Assembly (NCBI RefSeq): GCF_900112485.1
Contig: NZ_FOMG01000013.1
Coordinates: 1 to 64,000 of the forward strand
Reading direction: 5' to 3'
DNA length: 64,000 nt
Source of the DNA: Clostridium uliginosum
GTDB taxonomy: Bacteria; Bacillota; Clostridia; Clostridiales; Clostridiaceae
The position numbers and the translations under genes are program-made. Positions 51,595 to 60,488 of the stretch are shown here, one piece after another; the first letter of the stretch is position 1, and every line of letters starts with the position of its first letter. Below the pieces are notes generated by a model, which was not told the DNA's origin, ran no database searches, and was given only the letters and a program-made list of their open reading frames with translations.

Positions 51595-53154
51595 GTGAGA
51601 AAAGTAAAGATTCTAACAGGTTATGAAGCTGCAGAACTTGTTAAAGACAATGATGTACTAGTAACTGGAGGATTTGTAGGAAGTAGTGCCCCTGAGACAC
51701 TTAATAAGTCTATTGAAAAGCTTTTTCTTGAAACAGGACATCCTCAAAATATAACATTAGTACATGCAGCAGGTCAAGGCGATGGCAAAGGAAAAGGCTC
51801 AGATCATTATGCACATGAAGGATTACTTAAAAGAGTTGTTGCAGGACATTGGAATCTTGCACCAAAGCTTGGAAAGTTAGCAGTTGAAAATAAGATAGAG
51901 GCATATAATCTGCCACAAGGAACAATTTCTCAATTATTTAGAGATATTGCAGGAAAGAGGGTTGGAACCATAACACATGTAGGATTAAATACATTTGTAG
52001 ATCCAAGAATTTGTGGTGGTAAGTTAAATGATAAAACAACAGAGGATGTTGTAAAACTTATAAATATAGAAGGTGAAGAAAAATTATTATATAAGTCTTT
52101 TCCAATCGATATATGTTTTTTAAGAGGTTCTTTTGCAGATAGAGATGGAAATGTTTCATTAGAAAGAGAAGTAGCAACACTTGAAGATACATCAATTGCT
52201 CAAGCATGTAAAAACAATGGTGGAATTGTTATAGTTCAAGTTGAAAAGATAGTTGAATCAGGCACAATTGATCCACGTCTTGTAAAAATTCCGGGAATAT
52301 ATGTTGATGGAATTGTTGTTTCAAAACCAGAAGAACATGAACAATCATTTGGATGTGAATTTAATGCTGCATTAACAGGGGATATAAGAATTCCTTTAAA
52401 TAGTGTAGAGAAGGCACCTTTAAATGAAAGAAAAGTAATAGCCAGAAGAGCAGCCATGGAATTAAATGCCGATACTATTGTGAATTTAGGGATAGGCATA
52501 CCGGAAGTGATATCACTAGTTGCTAATGAAGAAGGAATTGGTGAATATATGACTTTAACTGTAGAGGCAGGGCCAATAGGTGGAATTCCACAAGGATGCT
52601 CAGCTTTTGGAGCAAGTATAAATCCAGAAGCAATTATAGATCAACCATATCAATTTGATTTTTACGATGGTGGTGGTGTTGATATGGCTTTTTTAGGACT
52701 AGCTCAAGTTGATAAAGAAGGAAATTTAAATGTAAGTAAATTTGGAACACGTATTGCAGGATGTGGAGGATTCATAAATATAACGCAAAATTCTAAAAAA
52801 GTATTATTTTGTGGAACATTTACAGCTGGAGGATTAAAAGTAAATATAGGTGATGGGAAATTAAAGATTGAACAAGAAGGTAAAGTAGTGAAGTTTATTA
52901 ATAATGTTGAACAAATAACATTTAGTGGAAACTATGCAAGGAAAATGAATCAAGATGTTATGTATGTAACTGAAAGAGCTGTATTTAAATTAAAACAAGA
53001 TGGATTATATCTTACTGAAATAGCGCCAGGAATTAACTTGCAGAAAGATATATTAGATTTAATGGACTTTAAGCCTAAAATGGAGGGGGTGCCCAAGACA
53101 ATGGATGAGAGAATTTTCTGTGAAAAGCCAATGGGATTGAAAGAAGAAAATTAG
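51595..53154 (+). CDS. Acyl-CoA:acid CoA-transferase (propionate/3-ketoacid type)
   Basis: A 519-residue fused family I CoA-transferase (YdiF/Pct-like). The N-terminal half has LVTGGFVGSSAPETLNKSIE and VHAAGQGDGKGKGSDHYAHEGLLKRVVAGHW; the C-terminal half has NLGIGIPEVISLVANEEGI and the catalytic Glu in TVEAGPIGGIPQG. It exchanges CoA between acyl-CoA and short acids such as acetate, propionate, lactate or 3-hydroxypropionate. Placed between crotonase and acyl-CoA dehydrogenase genes, it could both activate 3-hydroxypropionate and release propionate. GTG 51595 follows GAAGGGACTGAT. Confidence 0.9.
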   Translation: MRKVKILTGYEAAELVKDNDVLVTGGFVGSSAPETLNKSIEKLFLETGHPQNITLVHAAGQGDGKGKGSDHYAHEGLLKRVVAGHWNLAPKLGKLAVENKIEAYNLPQGTISQLFRDIAGKRVGTITHVGLNTFVDPRICGGKLNDKTTEDVVKLINIEGEEKLLYKSFPIDICFLRGSFADRDGNVSLEREVATLEDTSIAQACKNNGGIVIVQVEKIVESGTIDPRLVKIPGIYVDGIVVSKPEEHEQSFGCEFNAALTGDIRIPLNSVEKAPLNERKVIARRAAMELNADTIVNLGIGIPEVISLVANEEGIGEYMTLTVEAGPIGGIPQGCSAFGASINPEAIIDQPYQFDFYDGGGVDMAFLGLAQVDKEGNLNVSKFGTRIAGCGGFINITQNSKKVLFCGTFTAGGLKVNIGDGKLKIEQEGKVVKFINNVEQITFSGNYARKMNQDVMYVTERAVFKLKQDGLYLTEIAPGINLQKDILDLMDFKPKMEGVPKTMDERIFCEKPMGLKEEN

Positions 53155-53296
53155 TCTAATACAGATTAAATAAAATATAAAAGAATACTAACTGGCTAAT
53201 TTCTAAAATATGCCTAAACATCAGAATCTTGAGTCAAAAACAGATAAGGTAACTAGAAATATACAAATATAATTTATATTTAGGAGGAATTTTATA

Positions 53297-54436
53297 ATGG
53301 ATTTTAATTTAACAAAACAACAAGAAATGATAAGAAATATGGCAAGACAATTTGCTGAAACAGAGCTTAAACAAAGGGTGATTGAAAATGATGAAAATAG
53401 TGAATTTCCACTTGATGCATATAAAAAAATGGGAGAACTAGGATTAATAGGACTTCCATATCCAAAGGAATATGGCGGAACAGGAGGAGATTATTTATCT
53501 TATGTTTTGGCAGTAGAAGAAATTTCAAAGATAGATGCTTCTGTTGGTATTTCATATTCAGTAACTACTTCACTTTGTTCAGGAGGAATAATGAATGCGG
53601 CTTCTGAAGAACAAAAAAAGAAATATCTTCCAGATATACTTTCAGGAAAGAAATTTGGCTCTTTTGGATTAACAGAACCAAATGCTGGTTCAGATGCAGG
53701 GGGATGTATAACTACAGCTGAAAGAGTTGGAGATTACTATATATTAAATGGTGCAAAATGTTTTATTACTAATGGACCTTTATCAGAAACATTTTTAGTA
53801 TTTGCATTAACTGATAAAAGTAAAGGAGCAAAGGGATTATCAGCTTTCATAGTTGAAAAAACTTTTGAAGGTTTTTCAATAGGAAAGATAGAAGACAAAT
53901 GTGGTATAAAATCTGCTCAAGTTTCAGAATTAGTATTTAAAAATTGCAAAGTGCCAGTTGAAAATTTAGTAGGAGAAGAAGGAAAAGGTTTTGGGATAGC
54001 AATGAAAACATTAGATGGTGGAAGAATAGGAGTTGCAGCACAAGGTCTTGGAATAGCTGAAGGAGCATTTGATATTGCTAAAAAATATATGAAGGAAAGA
54101 GAACAATTTGGAAAACCATTATGGAAAAATCAATATTTAGCATTTAAAATGTCAGAATTAGAACTTGAAATTGAACAAGCTAAGTATATTTTATACAAAG
54201 CTGCAATGGATAAACAAGAAGGAAAACCTTATTCTGTTTCAGCAGCTAAAGCAAAACTTGCTTGTACAGATGCAGCTATGCATGTAACAGTTGAAGCAGT
54301 TCAAATGCTAGGTGGAAACGGATACATGAAAGAATATAATGTTGAAAGAATGATGAGAGATGCTAAAATAACTCAAATATATGAAGGTACAAACGAAATA
54401 CAAAAATTAATTATAAGTGGAAGCATCTTTAGATAA
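53297..54436 (+). CDS. Short-chain acyl-CoA dehydrogenase (Bcd-like)
   Basis: A 379-residue FAD enzyme. FGSFGLTEPNAGSDAGG and FITNGP form the FAD and substrate region, VQMLGGNGYMKEYNVERMMRDAKI the C-terminal FAD loop, and QIYEGTNEIQKLIISG carries the catalytic Glu. It is the length of butyryl-CoA dehydrogenase, but no etfB/etfA follow, so it must use electron-transfer flavoproteins encoded elsewhere. In this cluster it may reduce acrylyl-CoA to propionyl-CoA. ATG 53297 follows TAGGAGGAATTTTATA. Confidence 0.9.
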   Translation: MDFNLTKQQEMIRNMARQFAETELKQRVIENDENSEFPLDAYKKMGELGLIGLPYPKEYGGTGGDYLSYVLAVEEISKIDASVGISYSVTTSLCSGGIMNAASEEQKKKYLPDILSGKKFGSFGLTEPNAGSDAGGCITTAERVGDYYILNGAKCFITNGPLSETFLVFALTDKSKGAKGLSAFIVEKTFEGFSIGKIEDKCGIKSAQVSELVFKNCKVPVENLVGEEGKGFGIAMKTLDGGRIGVAAQGLGIAEGAFDIAKKYMKEREQFGKPLWKNQYLAFKMSELELEIEQAKYILYKAAMDKQEGKPYSVSAAKAKLACTDAAMHVTVEAVQMLGGNGYMKEYNVERMMRDAKITQIYEGTNEIQKLIISGSIFR

Positions 54437-54538
54437 GATAAGTGAAAAAAATATTCAAAAATTAAAGATATTATAGTATTTGCTACTGTAGTAACACAAT
54501 GTAGAAACTTTAATTGAACATATATCTATGTTATATAA

Positions 54539-54577
54539 AAATAGGTACTTTTTTAATATAAAAAGTATCTATTTTTA
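54539..54577 (+). terminator. Terminator after the acyl-CoA dehydrogenase gene
   Basis: ATAGGTACTTTTT pairs with AAAAAGTATCTAT over TTAATAT, and a T-run follows. Confidence 0.65.
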
Positions 54578-54599
54578 TGTAGAACTATATAGTCATACA

Positions 54600-54781
54600 T
54601 AAAATTGTAAAACACAATACGATATTGCATAATAATACATGATACGACATTATATTATGTCCCATTATATAGCATTATATAATATAATATGATAATTATG
54701 TTTTTTATTCTATATTTTCGAATAATATGTTATAATTTTTTTGTAATAATATACACTAAAGAATAATAGAGGAGGAAGAAT
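54600..54781. other. AT-rich region with short degenerate repeats upstream of cheY
   Basis: ATACGATATTGCATAATA and ATACGACATTATATTATG (about 54618-54660), then several TATATAATAT/CATTATAT units, form a loosely repetitive stretch. No ORF lies here. It must contain the promoter of the chemotaxis operon, whose ribosome site is AGAGGAGGAAGAAT. Confidence 0.35.
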
Positions 54782-55135
54782 ATGAAAGAAGTACTAATTG
54801 TTGATGATTCCATGTTTATTAGAGTCACACTAAGAACTATGTTGGAAAAAAACGGTTTCAAAGTTGTTGGAGAGGCTGAGAATGGAAGAGTTGCTATAGA
54901 TAAATACAAAGAATTAAAACCGGATATAGTTACAATGGATATAACAATGCCTGAAATGGAGGGTATTGAGTCATTACAAAAAATAATAGAAATAGATCCT
55001 GACGCAAAAGTTATTATGTTATCTGCAGTTGGACAAGAAGATAATGTTAAAACTTCTATAATGCTTGGAGCAAAAACCTTTATTGTTAAACCATTTAAGG
55101 AAGAACATTTGCTTAAAGTATTAAATAAAATATAA
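54782..55135 (+). CDS. cheY: Chemotaxis response regulator CheY
   Basis: A 117-residue single-domain receiver. EVLIVDDSMFIRVTLRTML gives the acidic pair, Asp53 the phosphorylation site (VTMDITMPEMEG), and VIMLSAVGQ and IVKPF the switch Ser and Lys. When phosphorylated by CheA it would bind the flagellar motor switch. It is the first gene of cheY-cheA-cheW-mcp-cheR-cheB. Confidence 0.9.
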   Translation: MKEVLIVDDSMFIRVTLRTMLEKNGFKVVGEAENGRVAIDKYKELKPDIVTMDITMPEMEGIESLQKIIEIDPDAKVIMLSAVGQEDNVKTSIMLGAKTFIVKPFKEEHLLKVLNKI

Positions 55136-55163
55136 GTTTTTTTAATTTTTGGGAGTGATTTTA

Positions 55164-57206
55164 TTGGGCAACAATATAAGCAATGAACCTATGTTGGAGA
55201 TGTTTATTTTTGAGACACTTCAGTTAATAGAACAATTAGAGCAATGTGTACTAAGTAGTGAAAAATCTAGTGAATTTAAAGTTAAGTCAGTAAATGAAAT
55301 ATTTAGAATAATGCACACTATTAAGGGCTCAGCTGCCATGATGTTATTTGATGATATAGCAATGCTTGCGCATTCTATTGAGGATTTATTTTATTATTTA
55401 AGAGAAAACAAACCGGATAAAATAGATTATTCAATGTTAACAGATATTGTTTTAAAAGGTGTAGATTTTATTAAAGATGAAACAAATAAATTGAAGAATA
55501 ATGAGAAAGCAGATGGGGATCCATCTTGTTTTATAGAAGAAATAAAAAACTTTTTAATTGAATTAGAGTCAAATAATACGCAGGAGCTTGATTCAAAAAG
55601 TGATAATGAAAATCATTGTGTTGAAGAGGGCTTTACTGAAAGTTGCAAGATTAATAAGTGCTATAAAGCACATATTTATTTTGAAGAAGACTGTGGAATG
55701 GAAAATATAAGAGCTTTTGGAGTTATACGTGATCTGAATAAAAAAGCGGAAGAAATACGATATATTCCTGATGATATTAATGATAATGATGATAGTAAAG
55801 ATATTATTAAAAATGAAGGATTTAAAATCTTTTTTAAATCTGATGCTGACTTTGAAGAAATAAAATCATTTTTTGAAAAAACAATATTTTTAAAAGATTT
55901 TGAATTAATTATTGCTGAAGATACAGAAGAATGTAAACAAGTATTAGAAAAAAAAGAAATTATATTAGGAGATGTGATTGAAATTGTTGAAAATACTAAA
56001 AAAATTTCTGCTTGTGAGCATCTAGAAAAGGAAGGTAACTTTGAATCCAATAAACAGAGTATTATAAGTGTTAATGTTGACAAACTAGACAAGCTTATGG
56101 ATTTGGTAGGTGAATTAGTTATATCGGAAGCTATGGTTACTGAAAATACTGATCTTCAAGGATTAACATTAAACAATTTTTATAAAGCATCTAGACAACT
56201 TAAGAAAATAACAAGTGAACTTCAAGATACTGTAATGTCAATTAGAATGGTGCCATTAAGCTTAACTTTTCAGAAAATGAATAGAATTGTTAGAGACATG
56301 AACAAAAAACTAAATAAAGAAGTTGAATTACAAATTATTGGTGAAGAAACAGAGGTTGACAAAAATATTATAGAACATATTGCTGATCCTCTTATGCATT
56401 TGATACGAAACTCAATTGACCATGGTATAGAGTCAAAAGAAGAAAGAATATCCAAAGGCAAGAATGACCCTAGTAGAATAACGTTAGAAGCTAAAAGTGC
56501 TGGTGGAGATGTATGGATTATTGTAAAAGATAATGGTAGAGGATTAGACAAGAAAAAAATACTAGAAAAAGCTATAAAAAATGGCCTTTTGAACAAACCT
56601 GAAAATGAATTAACAGATAAAGAAATATATTCATTCATAATACTACCAGGGTTTTCTACAAATAGAGAAATAACTGAGTTTTCAGGTAGGGGAGTTGGAA
56701 TGGATGTAGTGCTAAGGAATATTCAAAAGGTAGGAGGAACTGTATTAATAGATAGTGAACCTAATAAAGGAACTACAATTTCACTTAAAATACCTCTTAC
56801 AATGGCTATTATAGATGGTATCAATATTAAGGTCGGAAATTCTAGATATACTGTACCAACTATAGCTATAAAAGAATGTTTTAAACCTAAAGAAAATGAT
56901 GTGATCATTGACCCTGATGGTAATGAAATGATGATGATTAGGGGCAAGTGTCTTCCTATAATAAGACTTCATAAGCTTTATAAATTAAAAAACAATATTG
57001 AAAAAATTCAAGATGGAATTATTATGATAGTAGAAAATGGAGCTAAAACTTTTTGCATTTTTTTCGATGAATTGTTAGGCGAAAAAGAAGTAGTGGTTAA
57101 AGCACTTCCTGCATATATTAAAAAAGTAAAAGGTATAGGTGGATGTACATTGCTTGGAGATGGAAATATAAGCTTAATACTAGATATAGCGGGGATATGT
57201 AGCTGA
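55164..57206 (+). CDS. cheA: Chemotaxis histidine kinase CheA
   Basis: A 680-residue kinase. P1 HPt domain (1-110) with the phosphorylated His51 in IMHTIKGSAAMM; a P2-like domain (about 160-255); P3 dimerisation (about 290-350: VNVDKLDKLMDLVGELVISEAMV); P4 ATPase (about 350-530: HLIRNSIDHGIES, VKDNGRGLD, GFSTNREITEFSGRGVGMDVV); P5 CheW-like (about 540-680). Starting at TTG 55164 places GGGAGTG six bases upstream; TTG 55149 and GTG 55155 are alternatives within that site. It phosphorylates CheY and CheB. Confidence 0.92.
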   Translation: MGNNISNEPMLEMFIFETLQLIEQLEQCVLSSEKSSEFKVKSVNEIFRIMHTIKGSAAMMLFDDIAMLAHSIEDLFYYLRENKPDKIDYSMLTDIVLKGVDFIKDETNKLKNNEKADGDPSCFIEEIKNFLIELESNNTQELDSKSDNENHCVEEGFTESCKINKCYKAHIYFEEDCGMENIRAFGVIRDLNKKAEEIRYIPDDINDNDDSKDIIKNEGFKIFFKSDADFEEIKSFFEKTIFLKDFELIIAEDTEECKQVLEKKEIILGDVIEIVENTKKISACEHLEKEGNFESNKQSIISVNVDKLDKLMDLVGELVISEAMVTENTDLQGLTLNNFYKASRQLKKITSELQDTVMSIRMVPLSLTFQKMNRIVRDMNKKLNKEVELQIIGEETEVDKNIIEHIADPLMHLIRNSIDHGIESKEERISKGKNDPSRITLEAKSAGGDVWIIVKDNGRGLDKKKILEKAIKNGLLNKPENELTDKEIYSFIILPGFSTNREITEFSGRGVGMDVVLRNIQKVGGTVLIDSEPNKGTTISLKIPLTMAIIDGINIKVGNSRYTVPTIAIKECFKPKENDVIIDPDGNEMMMIRGKCLPIIRLHKLYKLKNNIEKIQDGIIMIVENGAKTFCIFFDELLGEKEVVVKALPAYIKKVKGIGGCTLLGDGNISLILDIAGICS

Positions 57207-57207
57207 T

Positions 57208-57245
57208 AATAAGACATATGAAAGAAAACAACAAGTTAAAGATTC
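57208..57245. repeat. Solitary left end of a family A element
   Basis: ATAAGACATATGAAAGAAAA and CAACAAGTTAAAGATT match the family A left half. No right half follows. It lies between cheA and cheW and runs up to the cheW ribosome site. Confidence 0.55.
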
Positions 57246-57269
57246 CTAAGAGGAAGGTGAGTAATTATA

Positions 57270-57764
57270 ATGTCTAATTTAATTGAAGAAGAATTTGAAT
57301 TGGAAGAAGATACGCAAAAATCAAAGTTTTTAACTTTTATTTTGGGAAAAGAAGTTTATGGTATTGAAATTAAGTATGTAACTGAAATTATTGGGATACA
57401 ATCTATAACAGAAATCCCTGAGCTTCCAGAATATATAATAGGAATAATAAATTTAAGGGGTAAAATAATTCCAGTGATGGATGTACGAGCACGTTTTAAA
57501 AAGGAATTAAGAGATTACAATGATAGAACGTGTATTATTGTAATACATATTAAAGATACTTCAATTGGACTAATTGTTGACAGCGTATCGGAAGTAACAT
57601 TAATACCAGAGGGGAATATTGTTCCACCTCCAGAGATAAATAAGTCCTACAAGAACAGATATATTAGTGGCATTGGTAAAGTTTGTGATGAAGTAAAACT
57701 AATTCTTAATTGTGATAAATTGCTAAATGACGATGAAGTTGATGACATTAATAGATTAGTTTAA
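57270..57764 (+). CDS. cheW: Chemotaxis coupling protein CheW
   Basis: A 164-residue SH3-like coupling protein linking receptors and CheA. After an acidic N-terminus (LIEEEFELEEDTQ), the CheW fold is clear: FLTFILGKEVYGIEIKYVTEIIG, LPEYIIGIINLRGKIIPVMDVRARF, IGLIVDSVSEVTLIPE and YISGIGKVCDEVKLILNCDKLL. ATG 57270 follows GAGGAAGGTGAG. Confidence 0.94.
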   Translation: MSNLIEEEFELEEDTQKSKFLTFILGKEVYGIEIKYVTEIIGIQSITEIPELPEYIIGIINLRGKIIPVMDVRARFKKELRDYNDRTCIIVIHIKDTSIGLIVDSVSEVTLIPEGNIVPPPEINKSYKNRYISGIGKVCDEVKLILNCDKLLNDDEVDDINRLV

Positions 57765-57816
57765 TTAGGAAAAAACAAATGAGAAACTATCACATTAAAA
57801 TTAGGGAGGATTTAAT

Positions 57817-59535
57817 ATGAAATTTTTTTATAATTTAAAAATCAGTATGAAGCTTTTAATAGGATTTATGTTAGTAGCTATAATTGCTTCAATTATAGGA
57901 ATTACAGGGATTATTAGTTTGAAAAATATTAATGATAAGGATACAGAATTATATGAACTTAACACAGTTCCATTAGGAGAAATTTCTGACGTGGCTGTGG
58001 ATTTTCAACGTACAAGGGTAAATGTAAGACAAATAATTATCGAAAAGGATAGTAAAGAAAAAGAAGAAATTGTGAGAAAAATTGAAGATCTAGATAAAGA
58101 AATTAATAATCAATTAAATGAATTTGAAAAAACTAATACTCATAATGAAACTAAAGAAGAACTTAAAGTACTTAGAGAATTAATTGTGTCATTTGATCCT
58201 ATAAGAAAAAAAGTAATAAATATTGCTATGGAAGGAAAAAATGATGAGGCCATAGCATTTTTTAAAACTGAAGGTAATCCAATGGCAGTTAAAATTGAAA
58301 ATTCAATAAGTAAATTAGTTGATATGAAAATAGCATCTGCAAAGGAAAAGTCTGACGGCAACCAAATAACAACAAGTAGAGCTATTTCAATGATGACAGT
58401 ATTTCTTTTACTTGGAATTATAATTTCAGTAACTCTTGGTTTATTTATATCAAATATAATTAGCAAACCAATAAAGAAATTAGTGGGTATTGCAGAAAGC
58501 ATTGCTAAGGGAAATTTAAATGTAAAAGTTGATATAGATACTAAAGATGAAGTTGGTATTTTGGCTTTAGCATTTAGAAATATGAGTGACAATATAAATG
58601 AAGTGATGAGTAATATAAATAGTTCTTCAAATGAGGTTGCTGGAGCTTCTCAGCAGGTATCAGAATCAAGCATAGCACTTTCAGAAGGTTCAACAGAACA
58701 AGCAAGTGCAATAGAACAGTTAACAGCATCAATTGAAGAAATAGCTGCACAAACAAGACAAAATGCAGTGAATGCAAATGAGGCTAATAATCTTTCAACG
58801 GCTACAAAAGAAAATGCAGCTAATGGTAATGAACAAATGCAGGGTATGTTAGAATCGATGGAAGAAATTAATGAATCATCCACAAGTATTTCTAAAATTA
58901 TAAAAGTAATAGATGAAATTGCATTTCAAACTAATATTTTAGCATTAAATGCAGCAGTAGAAGCAGCTAGGGCAGGTCAACATGGGAAAGGCTTTGCAGT
59001 AGTTGCTGAAGAAGTTAGAAATTTAGCAGCTAGAAGTGCTAATGCAGCAAAAGAAACAACAGCACTTATAGAAGATTCTATAAAAAAAGTAGAAGATGGA
59101 ACAAAAATTGCAAATGAAACTGCGTTTGCATTGAATGAAATTGTTGAAGGTGTTACAAAGTCAACAACTTTGGTTGAAGAAATAGCAATAGCGTCAAATG
59201 AACAAGCATCAGCAATTGAACAAATAAATCAAGGAATAAATCAAGTTTCACAGGTAGTACAAACAAATTCTGCTACAGCAGAAGAAAGTGCCGCAGCCAG
59301 TGAAGAATTATCCAGTCAAGCGCTAATATTAAAGAAGATGGTAGGAAAGTTTACTCTTAAAAAAACTGATGGGGCTTTGAGTAATTATGACAGTTTAAGT
59401 CCAGAAGTTTTAAGAATGTTAAAAAATATGGCGGAAAATAAAGGATATTCTAATACGAATGATATGAATGAAACAAGAACTAACAGTCCTAAAATTAAAA
59501 TATCATTAAGCGATAAAGATTTTGGTAAATATTAA
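57817..59535 (+). CDS. Methyl-accepting chemotaxis protein
   Basis: A 572-residue receptor. Helix TM1 (about 10-32), an extracellular four-helix-bundle sensor (35-185, with [16 protein letters not shown]), TM2 (about 188-212), HAMP (213-265: [25 protein letters not shown]) and a long signalling coiled coil with the tip [43 protein letters not shown]. No NWETF-type C-terminal tether is present. The ligand is unknown. Co-location with cheA-cheW suggests it feeds this pathway. ATG 57817 follows AGGGAGGATTTAAT. Confidence 0.93.
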   Translation: MKFFYNLKISMKLLIGFMLVAIIASIIGITGIISLKNINDKDTELYELNTVPLGEISDVAVDFQRTRVNVRQIIIEKDSKEKEEIVRKIEDLDKEINNQLNEFEKTNTHNETKEELKVLRELIVSFDPIRKKVINIAMEGKNDEAIAFFKTEGNPMAVKIENSISKLVDMKIASAKEKSDGNQITTSRAISMMTVFLLLGIIISVTLGLFISNIISKPIKKLVGIAESIAKGNLNVKVDIDTKDEVGILALAFRNMSDNINEVMSNINSSSNEVAGASQQVSESSIALSEGSTEQASAIEQLTASIEEIAAQTRQNAVNANEANNLSTATKENAANGNEQMQGMLESMEEINESSTSISKIIKVIDEIAFQTNILALNAAVEAARAGQHGKGFAVVAEEVRNLAARSANAAKETTALIEDSIKKVEDGTKIANETAFALNEIVEGVTKSTTLVEEIAIASNEQASAIEQINQGINQVSQVVQTNSATAEESAAASEELSSQALILKKMVGKFTLKKTDGALSNYDSLSPEVLRMLKNMAENKGYSNTNDMNETRTNSPKIKISLSDKDFGKY

Positions 59536-59562
59536 ATTAGCCATTTTTTGAACATGATTAAA

Positions 59563-59646
59563 TAAGGCTATGTTTTACAATAGTGTTTATACTGTTATAT
59601 TTTACAATATATAACAGTATAAACATGTTTTAAAAACAGCGCCTTA
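59563..59646. repeat. Palindromic element, family C (short copy) in the che operon
   Basis: AAGGCTATGTTTTACAATAG and CATGTTTTAAAAACAGCGCCTT are the ends; TGTTTATACTGTTATAT pairs perfectly with ATATAACAGTATAAACA inside. No core is present. It separates mcp and cheR by itself and may attenuate or stabilise the mRNA. Confidence 0.7.
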
Positions 59647-59667
59647 AATAAAAAATAGGTGTAAATT

Positions 59668-60483
59668 ATGATTACAATGAATGATAGAGAATTTAAACAA
59701 CTAACAGATCTTATTAGGTGTAATTATGGAATAAGCTTAAGTAAAGAAAAAAAATCTTTGATTATAGGAAGGTTACATAATATACTCTCTAAGAAAGGAC
59801 TAAATAATTTTTCAGAGTACTACAATTATATTATCTCTGATAAAAGTGGTCAGGCTGTGATTGAACTTATTAATAAAATTACGACCAATCATACTTTCTT
59901 TATGCGAGAAATAAATCACTTTAATTATTTTAATTCAACTGTATTACCTTATCTAGTTTCGAATGTTAAAAATAAGGATTTGCGTATTTGGAGTGCAGGT
60001 TGTTCTACAGGAGAGGAACCATATACATTGGCAATGATAATAGCAGATTATTTGGGAATAAATAAGCAACAATGGAATACAAATATTTTAGCTACAGATA
60101 TTTCTAGTGATGTAATAAATTATGCAAGTAAAGGTCTTTATTCTGATGATCAAGTAAAACCAATACCTGAAAAGTGGAAAAAAAATTATTTTAAAAAATT
60201 TGATGATGGAAATAGTATTCTTGTTGATAGGATAAAGAATGAAGTAATATATAGAAAATTTAATTTGATGGAGAACATATTTCCATTTAAAAAAAAGTTT
60301 CATGTTATATTTTGTAGAAATGTAATGATTTATTTTAATGAAAAAACCAAACATAATTTAATAAATAAATTTTATGAATGTACAGAACAAGGTGGATATC
60401 TATTCATAGGATATTCTGAATCTATTAATCATGATAAAACAAAATATAAATATATTATGCCTGCAATCTATAGAAAGGAATAA
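59668..60483 (+). CDS. cheR: Chemotaxis protein methyltransferase CheR
   Basis: A 271-residue SAM-dependent methyltransferase that methylates receptor glutamates. N-terminal helical domain (FKQLTDLIRCNYGISLSKEKKSLIIGRL, ITTNHTFFMREINHF) and SAM-binding domain (LRIWSAGCSTGEEPYTLAMIIAD, ILATDISSDVINYASKGLYS, FHVIFCRNVMIYFNEKTK, GGYLFIGYSESI). ATG 59668 follows AATAGGTGTAAATT; a second ATG at 59677 is possible. Confidence 0.94.
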   Translation: MITMNDREFKQLTDLIRCNYGISLSKEKKSLIIGRLHNILSKKGLNNFSEYYNYIISDKSGQAVIELINKITTNHTFFMREINHFNYFNSTVLPYLVSNVKNKDLRIWSAGCSTGEEPYTLAMIIADYLGINKQQWNTNILATDISSDVINYASKGLYSDDQVKPIPEKWKKNYFKKFDDGNSILVDRIKNEVIYRKFNLMENIFPFKKKFHVIFCRNVMIYFNEKTKHNLINKFYECTEQGGYLFIGYSESINHDKTKYKYIMPAIYRKE

Positions 60484-60488
60484 ATACT

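Noticed and set aside
50698-54436. Part of the central butyrate (bcs) operon
   Set aside because: Crotonase and acyl-CoA dehydrogenase are present, but hbd, etfB and etfA are missing and a CoA-transferase is inserted, so this is not the bcs operon.
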